This document shows, piece after piece, positions 36,391-47,600 of a stretch of 64,000 nucleotides of DNA. Source of the stretch: Trema orientale (Eukaryota; Streptophyta; Magnoliopsida; Rosales; Cannabaceae). A model generated the notes under the pieces. It was not told where the DNA came from. It worked only from the letters and a program-made list of their open reading frames with translations, and made no database searches. The position numbers were made by a program, and so were the translations under genes. Position 1 is the stretch's first letter. Each line of letters starts with the position of its first letter. The stretch is taken from assembly GCA_002914845.1 (NCBI GenBank), contig JXTC01000004.1, positions 1,139,203-1,203,202 of the forward strand, written 5' to 3'.

Positions 36391-36771
36391 CTGTCTAGCT
36401 AGTTCTTGTTGTCGATGTTATCAATCTCTTTTTCTCGATACACAATAATATATACATTTATAATGATTGTATAACTTGCATATATAAGGTCGTCCATCGT
36501 TTGAAGCCAATGTTTTGCCTTCATTCACCAAAACCCTCATCTCATCCCATTTCCATGTTTTACTTTCATTCGTTTAAGATAGGTTTATTGTCTTAATTCG
36601 GAAGATGAGCCTAGCTACACCCAACATGTACTCGCATTACTACCAATATATGATATATCTTACAGAGACTCTTCTTTGTCGGGATTCGTATTAATTAGGA
36701 CCTATATCTATAACTTTGACTCTCCTCTCTAATTTGTTTGTTTGCTTTATTGCTAATATATATAAATATAA

Positions 36772-36942
36772 GGGGATAGTTACGGTAGGGCGTCTCTACG
36801 TAGGGTCATGCCTTAATTATCGTTGGATGGGAATCTGTGAGGAATAACGGGAATCTGTGAAGAATCTATTTATATACAGATTCCCATCCAACGATGAATA
36901 GACAGGGCCCTACGTAGGGGCGCCCCTACTGTAGACACGCCC
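36772..36942. mobile_element. Foldback MULE-type MITE, copy 2 (171 bp, 9-base duplication)
   Basis: The same family as 28318-28469, with CTACGTAGGG, GATGGGAATCTGTG and, in the right arm, CAGATTCCCATCCAACGATG. TAAATATAA is repeated exactly at 36763-36771 and 36943-36951. It has no coding capacity. Confidence 0.85.
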
Positions 36943-37405
36943 TAAATATAAATATACATATATATATATAGAGGTACATATATACATCGCGTGAGATATA
37001 TATGTTTTCCAAACTCTCTTGACCATAAAAAATATTCTCTTAAGTATCTAAGGTAGTAAATTAGGAGAGATCGTATGGTTTTCTATTTCGATAGACTATT
37101 CTTTTGGTCAAAATTTTCCATTTGAAATTCAAAATAATCAGAACAAATTTGTTTTTTTTTTTTTCTTAAAGGTTAATTTTGGTTTTTAGCAAACAAATAG
37201 AACATTAAGGCGAATAACCCAGAAACTTGAGCGAACAAAATTAATAGCAGTATTTTCGATTTGAAAGAACCCAGAAACATGTGTAATAAAAGATCGCGCG
37301 AGTTCTTCATAACTATACTAGCTTGAACAAGGACGATCACATTACTAAAAGGAAACAGGAAGATATTGAAATTTTTTAATGTCCTCATCAGATCTCAAGA
37401 AGAAA

Positions 37406-37655
37406 CCCATAAAAGAGTTCTCCATCATCAGTACTATTACTACTACTAGTAGAACAAGTCTACAGTACTACTATATATATATATATATATAAACTACCCA
37501 TAAAAGAGTTCTCCATCATCAGTACTACTACTAGTACCAGAACAAGGCCACAGTACTAGTATATATATAAAACCTACCCATAAAATAGTTCTCCAACATC
37601 AGTACTACTATTACTACCAGAACAAGGCCACAGTACTACTATATATATATAACCT
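37406..37655. repeat. Three tandem repeats of about 80-90 bp downstream of RING copy 3
   Basis: Units start at about 37406, 37497 and 37577 and share CCCATAAAAGAGTTCTCCAT, CATCAGTACTACTA and a terminal (TA)n. They lie just past the stop codon of the minus-strand RING gene, so they probably fall in its 3' UTR. Confidence 0.8.
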
Positions 37656-37711
37656 CAGCGCCATCGATGTCGACCAATGATCTCGTCGTCGGTCTCCTCC
37701 TCCTCCTCGAC

Positions 37712-38329
37712 CTAGAAGTCGGCCGCCAGTGGTGGGATGATCTGGTCGCCGTCCTCCTCCTCTGCTCCGTCGACGTTGACTGGTGGCGGAAGGATCTCGT
37801 CGTCGACGTCTTCATCATCCGGAAAAGCTAAGAGAATAGCTTGTTCGGGTGCCCAGGCTGGTTCATCAAGAGGAAGGGCAAGTGTTGTGTTACAGAAAGG
37901 GCATTGAAGATCTCGATCTGCAAATAGATCATCCAAGAGACGCTCGCAGCAGTGGCTATGGACAGTATGGTTGCAAGGCTGCAAGGCTCTCAAGAAACGA
38001 TGATCGTTTTCATCAAAAGTTTGGCCACAAATGGGGCAGTAGTCGCGATTCGGGTGGCGTTCAGGTATGTCTCCATACATCACGAGTGGCTGAATCGAGA
38101 TTATATCAGCACGCAGGCTCCTCCTCCTCCTCATCAGCTCCCTCCGGCGGACATCCGGGTCATAGAAGCTAAACAGCAGAGGTTTGCCGAGCAGGATGAA
38201 AAGCAAGTTGAGAAGGGGAACAAGGAGGTGCTACTTGTGTGGGTTTGTAACTCCGAAGAAGAGGAAGAGAATCAGGGATGGCATGAGAGTGATGAAACAG
38301 GTATGAAGGGTACGGAAATGACTCTTCAT
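37712..38329 (-). pseudogene. Membrane-anchored RING-H2 gene, copy 3 (one in-frame stop)
   Basis: The frame from the ATG at 38329 reads MKSHFRTLHTCFITLMPSLI and a hydrophobic segment, meets TAG at 38231-38233, and then stays open to the stop at 37712. It continues with a second hydrophobic stretch (HLLVPLLNLLFILLGKPLLF), an Arg-rich segment (RRRELMRRRRSLR), a complete RING-H2 finger (CPIC ... CNHTVHSHC ... CPFC) and an acidic tail. All eight zinc ligands are present. The stop may be a real nonsense change or an assembly error. Alternatively, translation could start at the Met in RELMRRRR, giving a soluble RING protein. A TA-rich tract near 38456-38469 could act as the minus-strand TATA box. 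It is the best-preserved member of the local family and lies 1.4 kb from the F-box gene. A ubiquitin-ligase role is inferred from the RING-H2 pattern. Confidence 0.7.
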
Positions 38330-39197
38330 GGCTCTCTCTCTCTCACACACACACACTTTGATACCCAGCTAGAAAATGAAAATGAAATATTCAGGCTAGC
38401 TGCAGAAGGAAAGGAGGTGCTTCTTGAGTACTGATTGGCTTCGCTTGGGGGCGTTATATATATATATACAGACCAGTACAAAAGTAGAGTTGCGTGAGGC
38501 GAAAGCATCATATTTATCCATTTTTCCTTTTTTTTTTTCCTTTGAAACAAATAAACGAAATGTAAAATAAAAAATTCCCCTTCCCGGCCGCGCGCAATGC
38601 AAAAGTACGTATGTAATGTAATGTACTGCATTTGTTTAATTTGCTTGTTATTTGTTTATTTTTTTAAAAGAAAAAAAAGTTTCCTGGCTCGTTAGTTAGT
38701 TTCTTCCACAAAATATATATAACAAAGATATATATATAAAAATACACAGTACATTTTACGCATATATATATATATATTTAGACAGAAAGGCAATCATAAA
38801 GGTATTAATTTCTCTTATGTAGAGACATGTGGAAAATCCCCCAAATCCACATTGCGAAAAGCCGAGAAAATGAAAAATAAATAAATAAGTATGAATACGA
38901 TCGAAATGTATGTCAACTGCTACTTTTTGGTTATTAGGAAATTCCTTTAATATATGTCATGTACTAGTACTGCAAGACGTCCATTTTTAAGTAATTACAT
39001 TATATTACATGCACAATAAATAAAAACAACATACTAATTCTTGTTTTTTATTCTAATTAATTTGAGTTTGCATAAGGTTTAGATCACTTGGGCCATTTAA
39101 AAGTAATCACATTCGATGACGTCCTCTCTTTTTCTAAAATCATTGAAAGACTATGTATAACATGTATTGAAGATTAAGGCTAAAATTAAATTCCATT

Positions 39198-39620
39198 AGT
39201 CTCCATTATTATTGTGTGTGTTGAATGTGTGCTTTTTTACTTTTTTAATGAAACCTTTGATCTGCTGTATATATCACGTCTAACTATATTCTAAAACCCT
39301 AGCTATAATTCCACCCTCTTCTCTTTTTCTCCCTTTTTCTTTTTCCTTGGGTAGAAACGTCAATTACTTTGCAAATAGTGGCGCCGCCTCAAAATTGAGG
39401 GGAGACACCACTTGTCTTCAACTCTCTCTCTCTCTCTCTCTGGCGATATGCGTCCACGTCCACGAAACTAGGGTTTTGAGAGTAATTGCCACACTGGATA
39501 GATAATAGCTATATGCCCATAGGCCTATAGAGTATAACGGATTGCAAGGACGTACGTACAGATTGCTTTTTGCCTTTTGGTATAAAAGAAAACAAAAAGA
39601 ACGAAAAGAAAGGAAAAGCA
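39198..39620. repeat. Noncoding duplicate, copy 1
   Basis: See the copy at 42252-42610. The order of shared words is conserved over about 400 bases, with many differences. A CT run (39421-39441) lies inside. Confidence 0.6.
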
Positions 39621-41887
39621 TTAGCTATATAATCAGGAATGTGTTTTGGAAGCGTTCATACGTGGCCTATCCCCACAATATATGCATGAACATGAGTCAT
39701 GATATGGTAAATTAAGCAAAATTTAGTTATATGTATGTAGTGCAACTACGTAGCGCACTTCCTTTTTAGATTATATGGAATTAATACTTCATATTAATAG
39801 TAACAATATATAGTATACGATGTGCCCACTAAAATATCTATAAGTCAGAATTGGGTTTTTTTTTTTTTTTTTTTTATTTATATACACCTGTCGAATCAGA
39901 ATTGGGGTTTTAGATTCTCAAACTTGCAATTAAGCCCCTGCACTTTAACTTTTCTCTCAAAGACTCTATTTAAAATAGCAAATAAGACCCTCTGTGCTTG
40001 CATTTCCCTTGGCACCAAAAATTCAAATTAAATCCGTTTCCAACCATTTTTAATCCAAAATATGTAATTAACCAATGACTCCCAATAGGGTTTTGATATA
40101 TATATACGCGTCGAAGAAAATTCTTGGAAAGTGAGGTTTACGACTAGATAAAAGAATAAAACGTGTGTATAAGGGGGAGGGGGAGGGGAAGGGTTATTTA
40201 TTTTACGATATAAAAACTAGAGAAAACAAAATAAAGGGAGGGATCCATCCCATCCCTTTTTCTACTGCAGTCAATTGATGGCTTTTTTGCCTTTGCGGTT
40301 ATGCCATGAGGGATATCTTGGTAGTTTAAGCCATCGATTCATGGACCCTTTATATCGACATAGGGATTCGAGACAGAGAGAAAGAAAGGCAGAGAAAAAG
40401 AGGGTGGAAGGAGTACTTTTAGCGTTTTAGAACATATTAAACTATATATGTATATAGGATAATTGTTTTTTTTTTCTTTCAATAGTTTTAGCAAAAGAGG
40501 GATTAATGAGCATATGTCACATAATGTAATTACTTAGATGCCCCAAGTCTAAACCTATTTCAAACTCGAATTAAAAATTAAGAAAATATGTAGTTTTCAT
40601 TTATTTTACATACAACACATATTGAAATTACTCAAAACTGTCTTGCAATTCTGGTATCAGTTATCTATATATATATATATACACGTATATATTAAGGAAA
40701 TTTCTAAACCAAAAAGTAGCCATTACGTCTTCTACAACATTTTACGTGTATTCAGGTAAAAATTTTATGTGTATTTACTTTGCCTTTGTATATCTGTATA
40801 TGTTGTGGAAGAAACTAACGAGCGAGGTAAAAAAAAAAAAAAAAAGAAAAATAGAAACAAGTAACAGGCCAGAAAAATGGAGGCTTTGTGGGTTACTCTC
40901 TCACAGTACATTACAGAAAAATATGCTTTTGCGAGGAGGCCTATTCATAATGCAGTGTACGTACGCACTAATAATAATAATAATTGTTTTCAAAAAAATA
41001 ATAATAATAAATAATAATTGAGAAAACAAAATAAAGTGGTGGCCCCACCTTCCCTCCTGCAGTTTAGTGCAGGCAATTGATGCTTGGTGGCTATACAGTA
41101 CGTACATGCATATATACTAGGGTTAGGGAGTAGGGAGTGAGGCCACCTGTAATGAGAGAGAAATCATAATTGAAGAACGGACATCATATTATGTGCCACC
41201 TGAAGAGGCCACCTGATATTAATGCATATATTTTAAATATCATATTATGTGCAGTTCTTTGCTAGCACGGGACATCAAGCCAGCCTTTACTTGCGACAAT
41301 ACAACCCACCCAAATACTTCAGAAGAAAAAAAAATCATAAAATTATTCTTAAAAGAAAAAACATGAATATCTTTAGGCATCTGAAACCTTTACCTAGTTT
41401 AGACAAACATTAAACAAAATAGCTAACCTGAAAATGAGAAAAAGAAGTCTTTGATCAGTGCATATTTTAGATACATAAATAAATATTAAATATCTCCCTA
41501 CATATATATCCCCATTGGAAGCTTATTTATTTCCGTATAACCTAAATCATCTCCCAACTAATCATTATATGTATTTTTAGAACTCAAAGTTATTTGAAGC
41601 GCTCACCATTTAGATGAATCCACCTCAACAATGAATCTGGGTTACAATTTTGATCATCAATCAGCTTATAAATTTACCCACAAGTACTTTAATTTACAAT
41701 AAGACCCCAGAAAAATTTCCTTGCTTAATTTACTAGTATATAATTGAAAAACATAGGCATAAACAGTCAAATATTGTCAACTTTCAGATTCTACGAGTAA
41801 ATGAGCTACAAAATTTCCCAAGTCAAGAATTATTTGGAAAAAAAAAAACTATAACTATACAGGGACAGAAGAAATAATCAAATGTGC

Positions 41888-41930
<43 letters not shown>
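41888..41930. repeat. (AT)n microsatellite
   Basis: A long TA dinucleotide run. Confidence 0.9.
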
Positions 41931-41932
<2 letters not shown>

Positions 41933-42251
41933 AACAACAAAGAATGGGTCAGGTAAATAGTAAAGTTTGAATCCGAATTTCTCGAGCAGTATACCTTGGA
42001 CAATCCAACTAACCAATAATAAATAAAACACACATGATCAGAAATTCAGAAAACTATGAGAACCCTTACCATATACCGAATTAATAGGCGTAGCACCAAA
42101 CCCTCCTAGCCTAATTATTAGTTCTAGAATAAGAAAAAAAGAAATAATATATCTCCATAAATATGACAAGAGTTTTCCTCTCGATCTCGATGCTACCCGA
42201 GTGCAAAGATTTTAGCCAGGACTATACGTAACAAGTATCGGAAGACAAACT

Positions 42252-42610
42252 CCATTAGTCTCCATTATAATTGTGTGTATTGAATGCGCGGGCTTTTTTT
42301 AAAAAAAAAAAAATTCTGTTATATAGATGTATATATATGTGTGTTGAATATATATTCTAAACCCTATAAATTCCACACTCCTCATTTTTACTATTTTTTC
42401 CCCCTTTTGGGTAGAAATGTAAATATCTTTCAAATAGTGGGTTCTCCTCTGCCTTTCTTTCTCTCAAATCCCTATGTTTATGCGTCTTTGTCCACGTCGA
42501 AACTAGGGCTTTGAGAGGAATTGTCAAACTAGATAGATAATTAATAAGCGTACGGATTGCATGAAAAAGGGAAGGACCCTTTTGCGTTTTGGTACCAAAA
42601 TAAAAAAAAC
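42252..42610. repeat. Noncoding duplicate, copy 2
   Basis: It matches 39198-39620 in the same orientation, about 3.05 kb apart. It may be a promoter or 5' flank duplicated with a gene now lost. Confidence 0.6.
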
Positions 42611-43013
42611 CGCTACATAACTAGCTAGTATCTGATTTTAATCAGTTGCTTTGTTCTATCATCCATCTAAGCTTGTTTTTAGTTACTCTTAGTATTAATT
42701 TGCTTCTTGAATAAATTAATTTTTGGTAATGTTTTAATTTGGTTTTTATTAGTACTGTTTTGGCGATTTTTCACACTCACACGCTTTTGGCACGTTTCCC
42801 TCTCTCTTGTTTATTTGTTATATATGCATATATATTGGCTAATTATAAATGATTTATGTAAAAACAAAAACAAAAAATACCATGGTGCAAGCGAAACATC
42901 ATCCAGAAATTAACATCATAGTCTTCATCATGTGGGATCGATTGACAAAAAGAATATTTCTGATCATTACTGATTCCCAAGTTGTATAACACCTTTGAGT
43001 ATATAAACCCTTC

Positions 43014-43050
43014 ACATCACACCACACCACACCACACCACACCTCACCTA
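43014..43050. repeat. (ACACC)n microsatellite
   Basis: About six imperfect copies of CACAC/ACACC. Confidence 0.8.
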
Positions 43051-43794
43051 TCACCATCAACCTGAGCTAGCAAAATTACAATATTAACCTTCATGAAATA
43101 CTTAGTCATTAATTTAATTAATTTAATTAATTTAATTATACATACTCATAAGCCTACTTAGATTTGAACCTCTCTCTTCTCACACACTCTTATAGATCCT
43201 AGCTAGACCAATTAATTTAGCTTCTCAAAAATGCCATTAAATATAACAAAACGACCTGTGTTTTATAATTCAATCCTTATCATAAATGTCTTTACAACTT
43301 AGAAAATCACCATAATTCCCTTAAAAATGAGATTTTACATCTACTCGTGTACAATATTATGTACGTAAGTACATAATATATTATGGGAATAGGCCACGTA
43401 CGTAGGCTCTTCCACGATACAAACTTAATCATATGAGAATGAGATTTCTTTTTTGTTTATTTATTTATTTATTTTTGAGAGAGAGAGGGAAAGAATGGCT
43501 AATAAATGATGATTGCTAGCTAGTGCGAGTAGTGCCTTGCCTTTCAGAATAAAACCAATCCGTGCTCTATATAGGCCTATATATGCATTTAAATATATAT
43601 ACATATTTACGCGTGAATAAATATCGATAAAAAGGATCGGATAAAAAGGTAAGAAAGAACTATCATAAGTTAATTATTTTAAAAAGTATGAAAAAACAAA
43701 AGGAAAAAAAATCCATAAATCCAAAGGAAGAACATGTGGATCATAGCAAATCTCTTTTTAAAATGAGGAAATTAGAGATTACACAGTAATTTAG

Positions 43795-44140
43795 AAAAAA
43801 ATTTGAAAAATACGGTGGTTTAAGTTTTTTTAATGTGCGGTACAGTTTTTATTAAATAAATACCATTTTTTAAAAACTATTTAGAAGAATACCATTTTTT
43901 AAAATAGTAACTAGTTTCTGGTAACCAGTTTCCAGAAACTGGTAATTAGTAACCAAAAGTATTTATAACTGGTATATAACTGTTAACTAGTAACAAGTTT
44001 CCAGAAACTGATAACCAGTAATTATTTCAAAAAATAGTATTTTTCTAAATATTTTTTAAAAAATGGTATTTTTCTAATAAAATCGTACAAAAATTTAAAA
44101 AAAACTCGAGTTCCGTATTTTTGTAATTCTTTTAGTTTTT
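43795..44140 (+). repeat. AT-rich repeat family C, copy 2
   Basis: The inverted counterpart of 28980-29332, beginning GAAAAATACGGTGGTTT, with the same GGTAACCAGTTTCCAGAAAC hairpin core. Confidence 0.6.
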
Positions 44141-44564
44141 TATAGGTAAAAGTGATAGAAACCTTTTTAATTTACTTATTGCACAATACGTGTGTGTATA
44201 TATGTAATCATAATCGACGGACATGTACGGAAGGGTCTTCGCCCACGTCCACCAATGACGCTACACTACGTACAACTCAGTTGTAATTTGCATTTTAAAA
44301 GGTCTGTTAATTAATATCATATTAGATCGAAGGTAAAAGAAAGAAAAAAAAAAATCAAGGGGTCAGCGGGCGGGGCTAGTCCCATTATAAACCAAATATA
44401 AACTCATGAAAATGAAGTACCACATACTGTTGAAATATGAACGGATTAATTTTAACAAATCAATAACGAACCAACGATCACAAATAATTACTTGCTAGCA
44501 GGTAATAACCAGCTTACTAATTTTGAAAACCAAATCTTAACACATACATACATAAATTGATTAT

Positions 44565-44748
44565 TAAATATATAAACCAAATCTGGACAATAGCCCCATC
44601 CGCACATTATTGGAGCAGTAGTATCAACATTATTATTGAGGAAACTGTCCTCCAAACACTTCTTGTGGTAAGCATGTTGACGGCAGCATCACTACCATCT
44701 GCTCGTTCCTGTATGGACTGCTACAGATCAGGCAAACGTGACGTGAGT
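44565..44748 (-). pseudogene. RING-finger half of a split RING-H2-like gene, copy 4
   Basis: On the minus strand, from 44748 the sequence reads HVCLICSSPYRNEQMVV, then in a shifted frame HAYHKKCLEDSFLNNN and PIMCGWGYC. A small deletion removes the central cysteine codon and shifts the frame. The segment begins exactly where the Ty3/gypsy LTR ends (44749). The matching membrane half of the gene lies beyond the retrotransposon, from 51720. The 3' flank (TTTTCAAAATTAGTAAGCT on this strand) is shared with copy 2, but the acidic tail is deleted here. Confidence 0.65.
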
Positions 44749-45197
44749 TGATGCAGCGGATTGCTAGATTTCGCTCTAACTTATGTTCTCACAAGAAAAA
44801 GAGAAATAAACAAAATTCTCAAAGTGAACTTAGGAAAAAAAAAACTAAGATTTGATTGAAAATAGCAATGATTACAACTCTTGCCAATGAAAACTATTTA
44901 TATAAGTTTAGGATTAATCTAAACTATCTAATAAAATAATCCTAAGAAACTTATAACCATACATCTAGCACCTACCAACCAAACACACTTCAAATAAGTA
45001 AATTATTTACCTAACACATAAGTAAATAACCTAATACATTTCAAATAAATAAGTCTATGACACCTAACACACAAAAGCATTATACCAACCAATGAAATAT
45101 TCCTTAGATTGGGTTTTGGAATATTGGGCTTAGTTTTGGGTCATGGATGATAGTTATTTGGGTATCGGTATTAGGCTGATGGTGTTGGGCTACTGCA
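44749..45197 (-). repeat. 3' LTR of the Ty3/gypsy fossil
   Basis: 449 bases, matching 51263-51719 end to end. Terminal TG/CA is present. Confidence 0.85.
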
Positions 45198-46039
45198 TTA
45201 ATTCTTCCCCTCTTGAAAAAAACTCGTCCTCGAGTTGCTCAAGGTATGACTTCCGGTCCATGGTACTTGTATAGATCTTGAATATTGAAGGTCTTAGAAA
45301 TTGCGTAACTATCTAGTAGCTCAGTAATATACACATTATCATTAATCTTTTGAATAATGCGAAAAGGGTCAATTCTCTTCTGCTTGAGTTTACAGTATTT
45401 CCATGCTGGAAGTCTTTTTTTATGCAAATGAATCATTACAAAATCGCACTCTTTGAATGATTTGAATCTTTTGTGCTTGTCAGCATTAGTCTTGTATTTT
45501 GCAGTGGACTCTTTTAACTTTTTTTTGACTTCTTTGTGGATGTGGGTCGCCTTATTAATCAAATGATCAGCAACGATGCTCATTCCTGGAAGTTTTGATA
45601 AAGGTACCAAGTCGAGAGTATGCAATGGAGGACGAATATAAATAATTTCAAATGGAGATTTACAAGTCTCTTCTATAAAGTGCGCCAAAAATGACTGAGG
45701 AATTTACTTTTGCGATCAGAGACTATTGTCTTTGATAACCTATGCATATGAACAATCTCTCGAAAGAAAAATTAAGCAATATGGGTAGTATCTGAAGTTT
45801 TTTTTGTATGGAATAAAATGAGCCATCTTTGAAAAATGATCTACTACAACAAAGATTGAATTTGAACTCTTTGTGTTCACAGTAGTCTCAAAATAAAATC
45901 CATGGACAAATCTTCCTAAGGAGTATCAGGAATAAGAAATGGCATATACAACCCAGTATTTTGAGCTTGTTCCTTTACAGTCTGATATATATAACAACGC
46001 TTGACAAATTTCTCGACATCACGCTTACGAAAATAGAGT

Positions 46040-47600
46040 TATTTATGAAAATAACTCTATTTTCATAAATAGAGTTATTTATGAAAATAGAGTTAAATAG
46101 AGTTATTTATGTTCTTTTTCTTAAATATTTTGTGTGTTTTTAGTGATTTTTAGTTTAATTTAGGTTATTTTATAGTTAATTTGATTTTTAGTATTTAAAT
46201 ATAATTTTATTTAATTTTATTAGATTTTAGGTATTTAATTTAAAGATAATTTAGTTTTATTTAATTAAATTCTGATTATAGTTTTATATGTTTAATTTTG
46301 AATATTGATTTAGTATTGTTTTTAATTAGTTTAATTTGTTTTGATTAAAGAAACAAAAAAAAAAAAGAAAAGAAAATCGGAAAAAGCAGCCAAAACGCGC
46401 AAGTGAGAGAATGGGGAGAAGGCGCGTTTCTGGCCGTCGGATCGAGCTTCAGGAGCACCAGATGGGCGCGTGCAGCACACGTGCGACCTCAGGCGAGTGG
46501 AAGCCGACAGCTGGGGCCTACCGACGTTAGCGCTGCAGACTCCACTAACCGTGCCGGATCCGGTGCTTCGCGCTCCCGTGAAACCGGTTTTTTTAGCCAG
46601 TCAAGAGGCGCCACTTCAAGGCGCTGACTTTGACCCATTCTCCAGCCAATCAGGTGCGATTTTCGTGCCGATTTCACGGGTTTCGGCCGCATGGGATCAC
46701 AGCCCAAAGCCCAGAAACGTGAATAAAGACGGGGAAGAGAGAGAAAAGGAAAGAAGAAATTGTGGGAAATTGACACATCACATGACCAATCAGAAGCCAC
46801 CATTAGAGACGTGGGAACTTGCTCAACACTCCAATTTCAGCTATAAATACCCCAGAACGTGAGAGAAAAAAGACACACCAATTTTGAGAGAGAAAACTCT
46901 GCTTTTTCTAGAGAGAGAGTGTGAGATGAGTGAGATGTTAGGCTAGTTTTTAGAGAGGCTAGAGAGATGATCTTAGTTGTATAGTTTTTCTGTTTTCCAG
47001 CTTTGATTCCTGGGAGTGCTTCAACGCTTATAAATTTGGTTTGTTAAATTCTTCATTATTTTTATTTTTCAATATATTATTTTCTAGTTTCTCATATAAA
47101 TTCAGTCATGCTTTCTTTATGTGGTGATTTAAACTAGATTATAATTATATTTATTTTATTAGTTGATCTTTTACTGCAGTATTGTCTCTGTGATATATTG
47201 TCGATCTTAGATAACTAGTAAGATAGATTATTTTGGTTTTAATTGGAAGAATTTCTCATATTGAATACTTTAGATTAATATTTGTTCTTAATTGCTATAT
47301 TTTCCGGTTATGTGTTTGGGATGTGAAACATATAATTGAGTGATAAAAAGGAATCAAAGTAGGTAACAGTTAGACAAGCAATTAAGTGAATCTTGAAGCC
47401 TTGTTTTCTCATATTGGTATTTTCGTTCATAATTCTGCTATTATTTTAATTTATTGCTCAGATTATTTTATTTTCAATTTTTCTTTCTATTTTTCGTTAT
47501 CTTTTATTGTTGATTTACTTTTCTGTGGGATCGACACCTTAATCTATACTGCGATAGCCGCTAGTATATTTTGAGCGTAGACAGACGTGGTCAAAAGTAT
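46040..47600 (+). mobile_element. LTR-like sequence nested in the Ty3/gypsy fossil (probable solo LTR)
   Basis: It interrupts the integrase region of the host element. A GC-rich upstream part, a TATA box in CAGCTATAAATACCCC (about 46840), a transcribed-region-like stretch and an end with GTGGGATCGACACC (about 47526) resemble a plant LTR with U3, R and U5 on the plus strand. A short repeated word, GAGTTATTTATGAAAATA, clusters at its left edge. No internal genes are present. Boundaries are approximate and the family was not fixed. Confidence 0.5.

Larger units (their letters stand above)
38470..43780. other. Gene-free AT-rich region with an internal duplication
   Basis: No coding region was recognised. 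Two diverged noncoding copies of one sequence lie at about 39198-39620 and 42252-42610. They share CATTAGTCTCCATTAT, GGGTAGAAA, TCCACGTC plus GAAACTAGGG, and AGATAGATAAT. Further shared words (GAGAAAACAAAATAAAG, GGCAATTGATG) link 40215-40285 and 41020-41090. Microsatellites include (AT)n at 41888-41930. Confidence 0.55.

Noticed and set aside
37849-38434. Plus-strand frames of 107 and 160 codons opposite RING copy 3
   Set aside because: Antisense to the RING-H2 coding sequence. The minus frame carries all zinc ligands.
43014-43050. Short regular repeats that could suggest a CRISPR-like array
   Set aside because: A plain five-base microsatellite without spacers, in plant nuclear DNA.
46403-46862. 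Frames of 74-130 codons in a GC-rich patch
   Set aside because: They lie in the LTR-like nested sequence, upstream of its TATA box, and look like noncoding U3.
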